From assembly GCF_004305975.1 (NCBI RefSeq), contig NZ_BHZI01000017.1, forward strand, positions 1-37,284: 37,284 nucleotides of DNA. The letters are read 5' to 3'. The notes below the pieces were generated by a model, which was not told the origin of the DNA, did no database searches, and worked only from the letters and a program-made list of their open reading frames with translations. This document shows, piece by piece, positions 7,298-15,669 of this stretch; position 1 is the stretch's first letter, and each line of letters opens with the position of its first letter. This stretch comes from Streptomyces otsuchiensis (lineage in GTDB: Bacteria; Actinomycetota; Actinomycetes; Streptomycetales; Streptomycetaceae). Made by a program: the position numbers and the translations under genes.

Positions 7298-10120
7298 TCA
7301 GCCGACGGAGCTGTAGGCGACCACGCCCCGCAGCACGCCGTCCACCGCCTTCCGGGCGCTCTTCGCCACCGACGACCCGGCCGGCGCCGCCGCGGCGACC
7401 TGCCCGAGGACGTCCACCACCTGCTTGCACCAGCGCACGAAGTCGCCGGCGGGCATCTCCGCGTCCCGCAGCACCGCGTCCAGCCCGTGCCCCTGCACCC
7501 ACCGGTACACCGGCCAGGCGAACCCCAGGTCCGGTTCCCGCTGGCCGACGCCGGCCGTCTCCCCGATCCGGTGGTCCTCCTCCAGGGCGTCCAGCCGGCC
7601 CCAGATCCGCACCATCTCCGCCAGCGCCGCCTTCGCCGGGCCGCCGGGCACCTCGGGCGGCAGGGCGTCGTCGGCCGAACGGCTCTCGAAGACCAGCGCC
7701 GAGACGCACGCCGCCAGTTCGGCCGGGTCCAGCCCTTCCCAGACTCCGTCCCGCAGGCACTCGCTGGCCAGCAGGTCCAGCTCGCCGTAGAGACGGCCGA
7801 GCCGCCGGCCGTCCTCGGTGACCTCGTCGCCGTGCAGGTAGTCCAGCTCCGTCAGCAACGCGCAGACCCGGTCGAAGGTCCGGGCGATGGTGTTGGTGCG
7901 GCCCTCGATCCGGCGCTCCAGCTGCCTGGTCTCCCGGCGCAGCCGGTGGTACCGCTCCGCCCAGCGGGCGTGGTCCTCCCGCTCGTCGCAGCCGTGACAG
8001 GGGTGGGCCCGGATCGCGGTGCGCAGCCGTGCGATCTCCTGGTCGTCGACGGCGTCGGCGCGCCGCCGGCGGTGACGTTCCGGCTCGTAGTGCCCGGCCT
8101 TGGTGCGCAGCGCGGAGGCGAGGTCCCGGCGGGACTGGGGGCTGCGCGCGTTGAACGACTTCGGGATGCGCATCCGGTCCAGCGCCTCCACCGGGACGGG
8201 GAAGTCCGCCTCGTTGAGCCGCTTGACCTGCCGCTGCGCCGTGAGCACCAGCGGTCGCGGACCCTCGTTCCACCCGCCCTCCCGGCGGCCGTCGCGACGG
8301 CCGTGGCCCGCGCCGCGCCCACCGCCGGGCAGGCCCGGGTCCAGGACCAGCGCCAGACCCGCGAACCGTCCGGTGGGCACGTGGATGACGTCGCCGGGCC
8401 GCAGCTGCTCCAGCGCGGTGGCCGCCTCGGCGCGCTGGATCGACGCGCCCTGCCGGGCCAGTTCGTTCTCCCGGTCCTTCAGCGCGCGACGCAGCGCCGA
8501 GTACTCGGTGAAGTCGCCCAGGTGGCAGGTCATCGACTCCTGGTAGCCCGCCAGCCCCTCCTCGTTGCGCTGCACCTGCCGCGCGATGTTGACCACGGAA
8601 CGGTCGGCCTGGAACTGCGCGAACGAGGTCTCCAGCAGCTCCCGCGAGCGGCGCCGCCCGAACTGGCCGACCAGGTTGACCGCCATGTTGTAGGAGGGCT
8701 TGAACGAGGAGCGCAGCGGATAGGTGCGGGTCCCGGCGAGGCCGCCGAGCGCTCCCGGGTCCATGGCGCGCTGCCACAGCACCACCGCGTGGCCCTCGAT
8801 GTCGATCCCGCGCCGGCCGGCCCGCCCGGTGAGCTGGGTGAACTCCCCCGGCGTGATGTCGGCGTGGGTCTCCCCGTTCCACTTGACCAGCTTCTCCAGC
8901 ACCACCGAGCGGGCCGGCATGTTGATGCCGAGCGCCAGCGTCTCGGTGGCGAATACCGCCTTGACCAGGCCGCGCACGAACAGCTCCTCCACGACCTCCT
9001 TGAAGGTCGGGAGCATGCCGGCGTGGTGGGCCGCGATGCCGCGCTGGAGCGCCTCCAGCCACTCGAAGTACCCGAGGACGTGGAGGTCCTCGTCGGCGAT
9101 CGAGGCGGTGCGCTCCTCGACGATCTCGCGGACCCGGGCGCGCGCCGCCGTGTCGTTGAGCCGCAGTCCGGCGACCAGGCACTGCTGCACGGCCGCTTCG
9201 CAGCCGGCCCGGCTGAAGATGAAGGTGATGGCGGGCAGCAGCCCCTCGGCGTCCAGCCGGTCGATGACCTCCGGCCGGCTCGGCGTCCAGATCCGCGCGC
9301 GCTGCCGTCGCTCGCGCTCGCGGTCCGCTTCCCGGCGCGGGCGTCCCCGGCGGGCGTCCCGGCCGCCCGGGCGGCTGTTCTCCATCCGGGCCATCCGCTC
9401 CAGCTCCGGATTGACCTCGCGCTTGCCGCCCTTCTCCTCGAAGAGGTCGTACATCCGGCGGCCCGCCAGCACGTGCTGCCACAGCGGTACCGGCCGGTGC
9501 TCGGAGACGATGACCCGGGTGTCGCCCCGGACGGTGTCCAGCCAGTCGCCGAACTCCTCCGCGTTGGAGACGGTCGCCGACAGCGAGACCAGGGTGACGG
9601 ACGCGGGCAGGTGGATGATCACCTCCTCCCACACCGCGCCCCGGAAGCGGTCGGAGAGGTAGTGCACCTCGTCCATGACCACGTAGCCGAGGCCGTTCAG
9701 GGTCCGGGAGCCGGCGTAGAGCATGTTGCGCAGCACCTCGGTGGTCATCACCACCACCGGCGCCTCGGAGTTGACGCTGTTGTCGCCGGTCAGCAGGCCG
9801 ACGTTGGCGGCGCCGTACCGTTTGGCGAGATCGTTGAACTTCTGGTTGGACAGCGCCTTGATCGGGGTGGTGTAGAAGCACTTGCGGCCCTGGGCGAGCG
9901 CCAGGTGTACGGCGAACTCCCCCACGATCGTCTTGCCTGATCCGGTGGGCGCGGCCACCAGCACACCACTGCCGGACTCCAGGGCGCGGCACGCCTCGGT
10001 CTGGAACGGGTCGAGGGTGAACTCGTAGCTCTCGCGGAACGCGGCGAGCTCGGTCGCCTGGTCGTCGGCGCGCCGACGCGCCGCGGCGTAGCGCTGGGCG
10101 GGGGTGAAGTCGTCGCTCAT
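7298..10120 (-). CDS. helY: Ski2/Mtr4-like DEAD/DEAH-box helicase
   Basis: The 940-residue protein is a superfamily 2 helicase of the HelY group. Walker A APTGSGKT is at 57-64, the DEVH box at 150-153 and SAT at 181-183. Motif VI, QLTGRAGRRG, comes later, and the C-terminal third has the DSHCT-type helical domain ending near the stop. A charged insert rich in Arg/Gly/Glu follows the first RecA domain. The ATG matches the conserved N-terminus. A 168-base upstream extension of the frame overlaps the lipid kinase gene and is not needed. Substrate and cellular role are poorly known; the relatives act on RNA or branched DNA. It is the last gene after tatC and the lipid kinase, with a possible own promoter. 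Confidence 0.92.
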   Translation of the reverse strand: MSDDFTPAQRYAAARRRADDQATELAAFRESYEFTLDPFQTEACRALESGSGVLVAAPTGSGKTIVGEFAVHLALAQGRKCFYTTPIKALSNQKFNDLAKRYGAANVGLLTGDNSVNSEAPVVVMTTEVLRNMLYAGSRTLNGLGYVVMDEVHYLSDRFRGAVWEEVIIHLPASVTLVSLSATVSNAEEFGDWLDTVRGDTRVIVSEHRPVPLWQHVLAGRRMYDLFEEKGGKREVNPELERMARMENSRPGGRDARRGRPRREADRERERRQRARIWTPSRPEVIDRLDAEGLLPAITFIFSRAGCEAAVQQCLVAGLRLNDTAARARVREIVEERTASIADEDLHVLGYFEWLEALQRGIAAHHAGMLPTFKEVVEELFVRGLVKAVFATETLALGINMPARSVVLEKLVKWNGETHADITPGEFTQLTGRAGRRGIDIEGHAVVLWQRAMDPGALGGLAGTRTYPLRSSFKPSYNMAVNLVGQFGRRRSRELLETSFAQFQADRSVVNIARQVQRNEEGLAGYQESMTCHLGDFTEYSALRRALKDRENELARQGASIQRAEAATALEQLRPGDVIHVPTGRFAGLALVLDPGLPGGGRGAGHGRRDGRREGGWNEGPRPLVLTAQRQVKRLNEADFPVPVEALDRMRIPKSFNARSPQSRRDLASALRTKAGHYEPERHRRRRADAVDDQEIARLRTAIRAHPCHGCDEREDHARWAERYHRLRRETRQLERRIEGRTNTIARTFDRVCALLTELDYLHGDEVTEDGRRLGRLYGELDLLASECLRDGVWEGLDPAELAACVSALVFESRSADDALPPEVPGGPAKAALAEMVRIWGRLDALEEDHRIGETAGVGQREPDLGFAWPVYRWVQGHGLDAVLRDAEMPAGDFVRWCKQVVDVLGQVAAAAPAGSSVAKSARKAVDGVLRGVVAYSSVG

Positions 10121-10130
10121 CGTGCCGTCG

Positions 10131-10153
10131 AGCCTACCGGCCGGACCGGACAG
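10131..10153 (-). promoter_or_regulatory. possible helY promoter with weak PafBC-like spacing
   Basis: On the minus strand CTGTCCGGT, eight bases, then TAGGCT. The -10 is good and ends ten bases before the helY ATG, so the leader would be very short. The upstream half keeps TGTC but only five of nine consensus positions, so damage control is doubtful while a promoter is likely. Confidence 0.35.
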
Positions 10154-10239
10154 AACTCCTGGCCTTTTGCCCGGTGTCCTCACCGTGCCCCTCGTGACGG
10201 GTCCGGCACGGTCGCCCCTGGCCGGCCCGCGCGTGTGCC

Positions 10240-11157
10240 TCAGGCGGGAGCCGCGGCGCCCAGGACCCTCACGGCGCCCGGCCGGCACTCGGCGGTCAGC
10301 GGCAGGGCGCCGACGCGGTCACCGTCCGCGTACCCGGTCTGCCCGGCCGCCTCCAGCGTCACACGGGCGGCGCGGTGCACCGTGACCGCCGGGTGGTCCA
10401 CATGGGTCCCCCGGTAGACGCGGGGGAAGACGCGCAGCAGGGTGCGGCGGGAACAGTCGCCGACGACCACCACGTCGAGGAGTCCGTCGTCCAGCAGCGC
10501 GCCGGAGCAGATCCGCATGCCGCCGCCGTAGCTGGTGCCGTTGCCGACCGCGACCAGGGTGGCCTCGGTCTCCAGCCACGGCCCGTCGTCCAGCCTCAGC
10601 CGGTACGGGACGGGGCGGAACGCCGCGAGTTCGGCCAGGATCGCGAGGTCGTACTTCAGGCGACCGGCCGGCAGGCGCATCCGGTTGCCGCGGTCGTTGA
10701 CCCGGGAGTCGAAGCCGGAGGCCAGCACCGTGCCGAACCAGCGCTCGTCGCCGGTGCCGGGGCCCGCCAGTCCGAGGTCGATCCGCCGCCCGGCGCCGGA
10801 CTTCAGCGCGTCGGCGACCAGCGCGGCGGCCCGGCCGGGGGCCCGTACCGGCAGACCCAGGGTCCGGGCGAAGTCGTTGCCGGTTCCGGCGGCGACCACT
10901 CCCAGCGGGGTGTCGGTGCCGGCGACCGCCTGGAGCGCCAGTGAGACCAGCCCGTCGCCGCCGACGGCGACCAGCGCCCCGGTGCCGGCCTCGACTTCCT
11001 CCCGGACGCGGCGCAGCGCGTCGTCGGCGTCCTCGCCGACGACCGCCCGCACCGCGTACCCCGCGTCACGGAGTACCCGGGCGGCGGGGCCGGCGGCGTC
11101 CGCCCCACGGCCGCGGCCGGCCGTGGGGTTGACGAAGAGGGATATCTCGCTGGTCAC
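10240..11157 (-). CDS. diacylglycerol/lipid kinase family protein
   Basis: The 305-residue protein has the DAGK catalytic fold. SLFVNPTAGRGRG opens it, AVGGDGLVSLALQ holds the nucleotide-binding GGDG (66-69), and GTGNDFART (91-98) is the family hallmark. The C-terminal half has GNGTSYGGGM and DGLLDVVVV of YegS-like kinases. It probably phosphorylates a membrane lipid such as diacylglycerol or undecaprenol-like substrates; which one cannot be told. The start is GTG, 17 bases after the tatC stop, so it is likely co-transcribed with tatC. It ends 119 bases before helY. Confidence 0.88.
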   Translation of the reverse strand: MTSEISLFVNPTAGRGRGADAAGPAARVLRDAGYAVRAVVGEDADDALRRVREEVEAGTGALVAVGGDGLVSLALQAVAGTDTPLGVVAAGTGNDFARTLGLPVRAPGRAAALVADALKSGAGRRIDLGLAGPGTGDERWFGTVLASGFDSRVNDRGNRMRLPAGRLKYDLAILAELAAFRPVPYRLRLDDGPWLETEATLVAVGNGTSYGGGMRICSGALLDDGLLDVVVVGDCSRRTLLRVFPRVYRGTHVDHPAVTVHRAARVTLEAAGQTGYADGDRVGALPLTAECRPGAVRVLGAAAPA

Positions 11158-11174
11158 GCGCGGACTGTATCGGC

Positions 11175-12131
11175 TCAGGTGATGTCGTCGTAACCGCCCG
11201 AGCGCGGGGGTCCCTCTCCGTTCTGCGGGGAGCGCGGCGGGGCGATCCGGCCGGGTGCGTCGATCGGCTCGGGAGTGAGGTCGAGGTCCGACGCCTCGTC
11301 GTCACTTAGCTCGGCGGGCTGGCGACGGCGGCGGCGCAGGTCGTTGAGGAGGGCGATGCCGGTGGCCACGAAGTAGAGGCCGGTGATCGGCACCGCGAGC
11401 GCGATCATCGACATGGGGTCGGTGGGCGTGACCGCAGCGGAGAACAGCGTGATGCCCATCACCATGCCGCGCCACCAGCCGAGCAGCCGCCGTCCGGTGA
11501 CGACACCGCCGAAGTTGAGCAGCACCAGGATCAGGGGCAGTTCGAAGGCGAAGCCGAAGGCGACCGCCATGCGGACCGTGATGTCGAGGATGTCGGAGAC
11601 CGACACGAGGTTCTGCGCGTCGTCGGCGGTGAAGCTGAGCAGCACCGGAATGGCGCGGGGAAGCAGCCAGTAGGCGAAGTAGACGCCGACGGCGAACAGC
11701 GGCGCGCCGAAGGCGACGACCGCCCGGGAGTAGCGCTTCTCGTTCTGGTGCAGGCCGGGGGCGATGAAGGCCCACAGCTGGTGGAGCCAGACGGGAGCGG
11801 CGAACACCAGCCCTGCCAGCAGCGAGACCTTGATGTACGTGGTGAAGGGGGAGGTCAGGCCGTCCTGGGTGAGGACGGCGCACCGCGGCCCGTCGGCGTC
11901 CCCGTCGGGACTCGTCAGTTGCAGACACTTCGGAAGTGGTTCGGTGAGGACGTTCATGATGTCCTTCGCGAAGAACATCGCCACCACGGTCACCACCACG
12001 ATCGCCAGCACGGCGACCGCCAGCCGGTTCCGCAGTTCCCGCAGGTGGTCGACGAGGGACATGCGCCCCTCGGGGTCCCTCACCTTGCGCTCGTCCTGCT
12101 CCTGGTCCCCTTTACGGGCGGCCTTCAGCAC
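11175..12131 (-). CDS. tatC: twin-arginine translocase subunit TatC
   Basis: The 318-residue protein is the receptor subunit of the Tat system, which exports folded proteins bearing twin-arginine signals. The conserved N-terminal MSLVDHLRELRNRL (about 24-37) precedes six hydrophobic segments, including the FAAPVWLHQLWAFIAPGL loop typical of TatC. The C-terminal tail after about 260 is charged and longer than in E. coli, as usual for actinobacteria. The start is GTG with an AAGGA-containing site upstream. It follows tatA after 79 bases containing a strong hairpin. No tatB-like gene is visible in this window. Confidence 0.96.
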   Translation of the reverse strand: MLKAARKGDQEQDERKVRDPEGRMSLVDHLRELRNRLAVAVLAIVVVTVVAMFFAKDIMNVLTEPLPKCLQLTSPDGDADGPRCAVLTQDGLTSPFTTYIKVSLLAGLVFAAPVWLHQLWAFIAPGLHQNEKRYSRAVVAFGAPLFAVGVYFAYWLLPRAIPVLLSFTADDAQNLVSVSDILDITVRMAVAFGFAFELPLILVLLNFGGVVTGRRLLGWWRGMVMGITLFSAAVTPTDPMSMIALAVPITGLYFVATGIALLNDLRRRRRQPAELSDDEASDLDLTPEPIDAPGRIAPPRSPQNGEGPPRSGGYDDIT

Positions 12132-12152
12132 CCCTCGTCCTTATCTGCTACG

Positions 12153-12178
12153 GCGGGGCCGGTCGGAACCGGCCCCGC
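12153..12178 (-). terminator. hairpin between tatA and tatC (possible attenuator)
   Basis: An 11-base perfect stem (12153-12163 with 12168-12178) has a four-base loop. It lies between tatA and tatC on their coding strand, without a T-tract. It could partly stop transcription or stabilise the tatA message, so that TatA exceeds TatC, as the Tat system requires. Confidence 0.55.
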
Positions 12179-12210
12179 GCCACGGGCCGCGTGCGGCGGC
12201 CACTGCCGGT

Positions 12211-12507
12211 TCAGCCCTGGGCGTTGCCGCGGGGCTCCTCGACGGGACGGGCACTGGAGACGTCGCCGGGGGCGGCCTGGATGGTCCTGGCGGCGGGCTG
12301 CTGCTGGGCGGGGGTCTGCTCGGGCGCCGCCGCCTGGGTGGTGGTGGAGTCCGTGTCGCCATCCTTGCGGAGTGCCGCGGTCTCGCTCTTCAGGATGCGC
12401 AACGACTTGCCGAGGCCACGTGCCGCGTCCGGCAGCTTCTTCGAACCGAAGATGACCACGAGGAGTACGAGAATGATTACGATCTGCCACGTTCCGATCT
12501 GGCCCAT
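12211..12507 (-). CDS. tatA: twin-arginine translocase subunit TatA
   Basis: The 98-residue protein has one N-terminal membrane helix (about 5-20) followed by the hinge FGSKKLP and an amphipathic helix DAARGLGKSLRILKSE, the standard TatA layout. The C-terminal half is Gln/Ala/Pro-rich and probably disordered. TatA oligomers form the size-adjustable export element that works with TatC. ATG start; the leader is about 80 bases if the TAAGAT -10 upstream is used. Location next to tatC and downstream of pafBC matches the mycobacterial order. Confidence 0.96.
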   Translation of the reverse strand: MGQIGTWQIVIILVLLVVIFGSKKLPDAARGLGKSLRILKSETAALRKDGDTDSTTTQAAAPEQTPAQQQPAARTIQAAPGDVSSARPVEEPRGNAQG

Positions 12508-12595
12508 AACTTCCGTCTACCTTCTCTTCCCGGGCTGCGTGATCTCCCTGGATTCCCCGGACAGGCACACTCCCGCCCGGCACGAACGCTCGGCA

Positions 12596-12601
12596 ATCTT
12601 A
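12596..12601 (-). promoter_or_regulatory. candidate -10 of the tatA promoter
   Basis: TAAGAT on the minus strand lies about 90 bases before the tatA ATG in an unusually AT-rich patch (12594-12625). A clear -35 at ideal spacing is not obvious. The other bases of 12508-12758 show no gene. Confidence 0.4.
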
Positions 12602-12758
12602 ACGCCCAGGGGTAAATACAAAGCAATGCCCGGGCGTCCGGGATATCCCATGAATACGCACGTGTCCCGCGAACCCCGCGAGAACCGGGGAAACACGCCG
12701 GATGACGCCGGATGACACCGGACCCGCCAGCCCCGTCGGCGGAGCGCGCCGCTCGCGC

Positions 12759-12986
12759 TCAGCGCCCGCGCTCACCCTCGCGCGCTCCCGCACCCAGCGA
12801 GCGGCTGTTCCCGACCACCGGGACGGCGGCGCGCTCCAGCTCCTCGGCGGCCCGGGTGATCCGCTCGGCGCTGTCCCCGACGGCGGCCGAGAAACGGCGC
12901 ACCTCCACGGCGACCCGGATGGCGAGGACGGCGAGCACGGCGACACCGCAGAAGGCGAGAGCGAGGTGGACCATCGGCCAGAACAT
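12759..12986 (-). CDS. small single-pass membrane protein of unknown function
   Basis: The 75-residue product starts MFWPMVHLALAFCG, with one hydrophobic segment over about 4-25. An amphipathic, possibly coiled-coil helix follows (VEVRRFSAAVGDSAERITRAAEELERAA), then a short Arg/Gly tail. I do not recognise a named family, though the layout resembles small DUF948-like proteins. The frame stays open 39 codons further upstream, but that part is Arg/Pro/Gly-rich and looks non-coding. It lies between pafC and tatA on the same strand, with gaps of 136 and 251 bases. Location suggests a membrane or division role, but that is only a guess. Confidence 0.6.
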   Translation of the reverse strand: MFWPMVHLALAFCGVAVLAVLAIRVAVEVRRFSAAVGDSAERITRAAEELERAAVPVVGNSRSLGAGAREGERGR

Positions 12987-13122
12987 GCCCGGAAGCCTAA
13001 CGGAGCCCGCTCGTCGGCCCCGGCCCGGCCGCCCCGGCGCGCCCGGGCCGGCCGGCAGCGCGACGCGGGGCTCCCCACAACGCGCCGCCGACCGGCCGGA
13101 CACAGGCCCCGGGCGGTCCGTG

Positions 13123-14085
13123 TCAGTCCCCGTAGGCCGCCAGGGCGCGCACGGCGGCCTCCCGGGCGCTGTCCGCGAGCGCCGGCGGGGAGACGATCCG
13201 GCCGTCGCCGCCCAGCCGCAGGGCGAGCCTCCGCAGCGTCGCCGGATCGCTGGTGCGCAGCGTGATCCTCAGGCCGCCGTCGGGGAGTTCCTCGGCGGTG
13301 TCGTACGGGTAGTACTCCGCGACCCAGCGCCCGCCGGGACCGACCTCGATCACGACCTGAGGGTCCGAGGCGGCGGGCTGCACCAGCCCGGCGCTGAGGT
13401 CCCGGGGTTCGACGGGCGGCGGCTCGGCGGGCGTGTCCAGCAGTTCGATGCTGGCGACCCGGTCGAGCCGGAAGGTCCGCCGGGCCTCGGATCGGCGGCA
13501 CCACGCCTCGACGTAGGTGTGGCCGACCGCGAACAGCCGGATCGGGTCGATCTCGCGGTCGGTCAGTTCGTCGCGGCCCGGCGAGTAGTACCGGATGCGC
13601 AGTCGCCGCCGTTCCGCTATGGCACGGTCGACGTCGGCGAAGACCTCCCCCTCGGACTCGAAGGTCACCGACAGCCGGGAGCTGGCCCCGGCGCTCTCAC
13701 CGGCCGCGGCCTCCAGCTTGGCGGTGGCGCGCAGCAGCGCCTCGCGGTCGCTGTCGCGCAGCCCCGGCAGGGTGGCCACGGCGCGCGCGGCGACCAGCAG
13801 CGCGGTGGCCTCGTCGGCGGCGAGACGCAGCGGCTCCCCGGCGCCCTCGCCCACCGCCTCGGCGTTGTACCACCAGATCCGCTCACCGTCGGTGTCGATG
13901 TCCAGCAGGTCCCCGCCGCGGAAGCTGGTGCCGCACATGGGCAGCACCTGGAGGTCGGAGATCAGCTCGTCCGCGGTGATCCCGAACGCGCGCGCCACCT
14001 CGTCCACCCGCGCTCCGGGCCGGTCGCGCAGGTAGGTCACGAGCGACAGCAGCCGCCGGGTGCGGTCGATGGCGTTGACCGCCAT
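13123..14085 (-). CDS. pafC: WYL-domain DNA-damage regulator PafC
   Basis: The 320-residue protein has an N-terminal winged-helix region (IDRTRRLLSLVTYLRDRPGA, then VDEVARAFGITADELISDL) and the conserved LPMCGTSFRGGDLLDID that follows in PafC. A WYL domain occupies the middle, around IAERRRLRIRYYSP and FAVGHTYVEAWCRRS. A WCX-like C-terminal domain ends near LAAYGD. PafB and PafC together activate the LexA-independent DNA-damage response in actinobacteria; the WYL domain senses the signal. The ATG lies 10 bases after the pafB stop, with a GAGGGAAG site that begins at the pafB TGA, so the two are made together. Confidence 0.92.
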   Translation of the reverse strand: MAVNAIDRTRRLLSLVTYLRDRPGARVDEVARAFGITADELISDLQVLPMCGTSFRGGDLLDIDTDGERIWWYNAEAVGEGAGEPLRLAADEATALLVAARAVATLPGLRDSDREALLRATAKLEAAAGESAGASSRLSVTFESEGEVFADVDRAIAERRRLRIRYYSPGRDELTDREIDPIRLFAVGHTYVEAWCRRSEARRTFRLDRVASIELLDTPAEPPPVEPRDLSAGLVQPAASDPQVVIEVGPGGRWVAEYYPYDTAEELPDGGLRITLRTSDPATLRRLALRLGGDGRIVSPPALADSAREAAVRALAAYGD

Positions 14086-14095
14086 GGCACTTCCC

Positions 14096-15049
14096 TCATC
14101 CCTTGGCGACGGCACGCAGCCGGTCGACCACGTCGGCCCGCAGTTCCGCGGGTTCCAGCACGATCACGTCCGGGCCGAACTCGGCGAGCCACGCGCCCAG
14201 CCCGTGCCCGTGGGGCAGTTCCAGCTCGTCCCAGCCGTCGTCGCCGGTGCGGGTGGCGGTGGCGCGGGCGCGCAGCGGGTATCCGGCGCCCGAGCGCAGC
14301 CGGATGCGCGCCTGCCCGGTGGCGTGCTCGCCGGCCCAGGTGGCCACGGTGTCGCGGACGGTGACCCGGTCCGGCACGTCGGCGGTGAACGCGCCGCCGC
14401 GGGAGCGCACCCGCCCGGTGATCCGGGAGAGCCGGAAGACACGTTCGGCGCCCCGGTCGCGGTCGTAGCCGGCGAGGTACCAGTGGCCGCGCCAGCACTC
14501 CAGCGCCCAGGGCTCGACCAGCCGCGGGGTGGAGCGCGCGGCGTTGGCCTTGCGGTAGTCGAAGACGACGGGGCGCCGGTCGCGGCAGGCGACCATCAGC
14601 GGTTCGAAGGACGCCTCGCCGGCCGGGATCCGCGGTTCCAGCGCGCCGAACGGCTCCGCCTCGTCCCCGGCCAGCGGCATGCCGGCGGCGCGCAGCTTCT
14701 GGAGCGCGGCGCTGGCCGCGCCGGCGAGCCGGACCTGCTGCCACACCTTGGCCGCGAGGCCGAGGGCGGCCGCCTCGGCGGCGTCCAGGGTCAGCGGCGG
14801 CAGCCGGTTGGAGTCGGGGCGGGCGACGTAGCCGACCTCGCCGTCGAGGTTCTCGACGGTCTCGATCACCATGCCGAGTTCGCGCAGGTCGTCCTTGTCG
14901 CGTTCGAACATGCGGTTGAAGGCGTCCTCGCCGCCCGCCTCGATGTACGCCTCGATCGAGGTGCGCAGTTCGCGCTTGCTCAACGGCCGGCTGGCGCCGC
15001 GCAGGCACAGCGCGAGATTCATCAGCCGCTCGGCCTTGGCAATGGCCAT
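14096..15049 (-). CDS. pafB: WYL-domain DNA-damage regulator PafB
   Basis: The 317-residue protein begins AIAKAERLMNLALCLRGAS and has NRMFERDKDDLRELGMVIET at about 44-63, both typical of PafB. The WYL region includes RRPVVFDYRKAN and the residues around EPWALECWRGHWYLAGYD. A WCX-type domain ends at VVDRLRAVAKG. It acts with PafC as a transcription activator at RecA-independent damage promoters. The ATG has GAGAGAGGG upstream. Unlike in mycobacteria, it is separated from pafA by two FKBP genes and a strong terminator, so it probably has its own promoter within 15050-15120, where I could not identify one confidently. Confidence 0.92.
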   Translation of the reverse strand: MAIAKAERLMNLALCLRGASRPLSKRELRTSIEAYIEAGGEDAFNRMFERDKDDLRELGMVIETVENLDGEVGYVARPDSNRLPPLTLDAAEAAALGLAAKVWQQVRLAGAASAALQKLRAAGMPLAGDEAEPFGALEPRIPAGEASFEPLMVACRDRRPVVFDYRKANAARSTPRLVEPWALECWRGHWYLAGYDRDRGAERVFRLSRITGRVRSRGGAFTADVPDRVTVRDTVATWAGEHATGQARIRLRSGAGYPLRARATATRTGDDGWDELELPHGHGLGAWLAEFGPDVIVLEPAELRADVVDRLRAVAKG

Positions 15050-15120
15050 CGACGCGCCGCCCTCTCTCAACTGTCGCTCAGGGACCGACCGTACCGCCAT
15101 CGGCACCGTGGGCGAAAGCG

Positions 15121-15157
15121 CGGGCCCGTCGCCCGCGCAGCGCGGGTGACGGGCCCG
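15121..15157 (-). terminator. strong terminator between the FKBP gene and pafB
   Basis: A 17-base stem (15121-15137 with 15141-15157) with a three-base loop has one imperfect pair. It separates the upstream pafA/FKBP block from pafBC. No T-tract is present. Confidence 0.65.
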
Positions 15158-15203
15158 GGTGGCGACGGCCCGCAGGCCGCCGCCGGTGGCTCGGAACGGC
15201 CGG

Positions 15204-15575
15204 TCAGACGGAGACCAGGTCGCAGACGAAGATCAGCGTCTCGCCCGGCTTGATCGCGTTGCCGGCGCCGCGGTCGCCGTAGGCCAGGTGCGGCGGGATG
15301 ATCAGCTGACGGCGGCCGCCGACCTTCATGCCCTGCACGCCCTTGTCCCAGCCGGAGATGACCTGGCCGGCGCCCAGCTGGAACTGGAGCGGGCGACCGC
15401 GGTTCCAGCTGGCGTCGAACTCCTCGCCGGAGGAGAAGGACACGCCCACGTAGTGCACCGAGACGTTGGCGCCCGCCTCGGCGACCGGGCCGTCGCCCTC
15501 CCAGAGGTCCTTGATCTCCAGGTCGGCCGGCGGCTCGCCGCCCGGGAAGTCGACCTCGGGCTTGCTGTTGCTCAC
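15204..15575 (-). CDS. FKBP-type peptidyl-prolyl cis-trans isomerase (cytoplasmic)
   Basis: The 123-residue protein is a single FKBP domain: VSVHYVGVSFSSGEEFDASWNRGRPLQFQLGAGQVISGWDKGVQGMKVGG, then RRQLIIPPHLAYGDRGAG and a closing LIFVCDLVSV. The active-site Tyr, Phe/Asp, Trp and the AYG loop are present. It catalyses prolyl isomerisation and can assist folding. No signal peptide is seen. The GTG start has AAGGAG six bases upstream; a longer frame reaching 15680 would overlap the next gene and is not needed. It is the second of two FKBP genes downstream of pafA, ending before a strong terminator. Confidence 0.94.
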   Translation of the reverse strand: MSNSKPEVDFPGGEPPADLEIKDLWEGDGPVAEAGANVSVHYVGVSFSSGEEFDASWNRGRPLQFQLGAGQVISGWDKGVQGMKVGGRRQLIIPPHLAYGDRGAGNAIKPGETLIFVCDLVSV

Positions 15576-15608
15576 GGAATTCGCTCCTTGCTGCGTCACT
15601 GTTGGCTC

Positions 15609-15650
15609 GGGACCACCCGGCGCCGCGTGACGCGGCGGCGGGGAGGTCCC
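15609..15650 (-). terminator. hairpin between the two FKBP genes
   Basis: A 7-base stem around TGA (15621-15627 with 15631-15637) sits inside a looser outer pairing, GGGACC (15609-15614) with GGTCCC (15645-15650). It could weaken read-through between the FKBP genes or simply be RNA structure. Confidence 0.35.
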
Positions 15651-15669
15651 GCGGTCGGGCACTCGGTGA

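Noticed and set aside
6819-9992. A 1057-codon minus-strand frame overlapping helY and the exonuclease
   Set aside because: It is a shifted frame of helY, full of Arg/Gly/Pro, and runs antisense into the exonuclease. The helY frame has every helicase motif.
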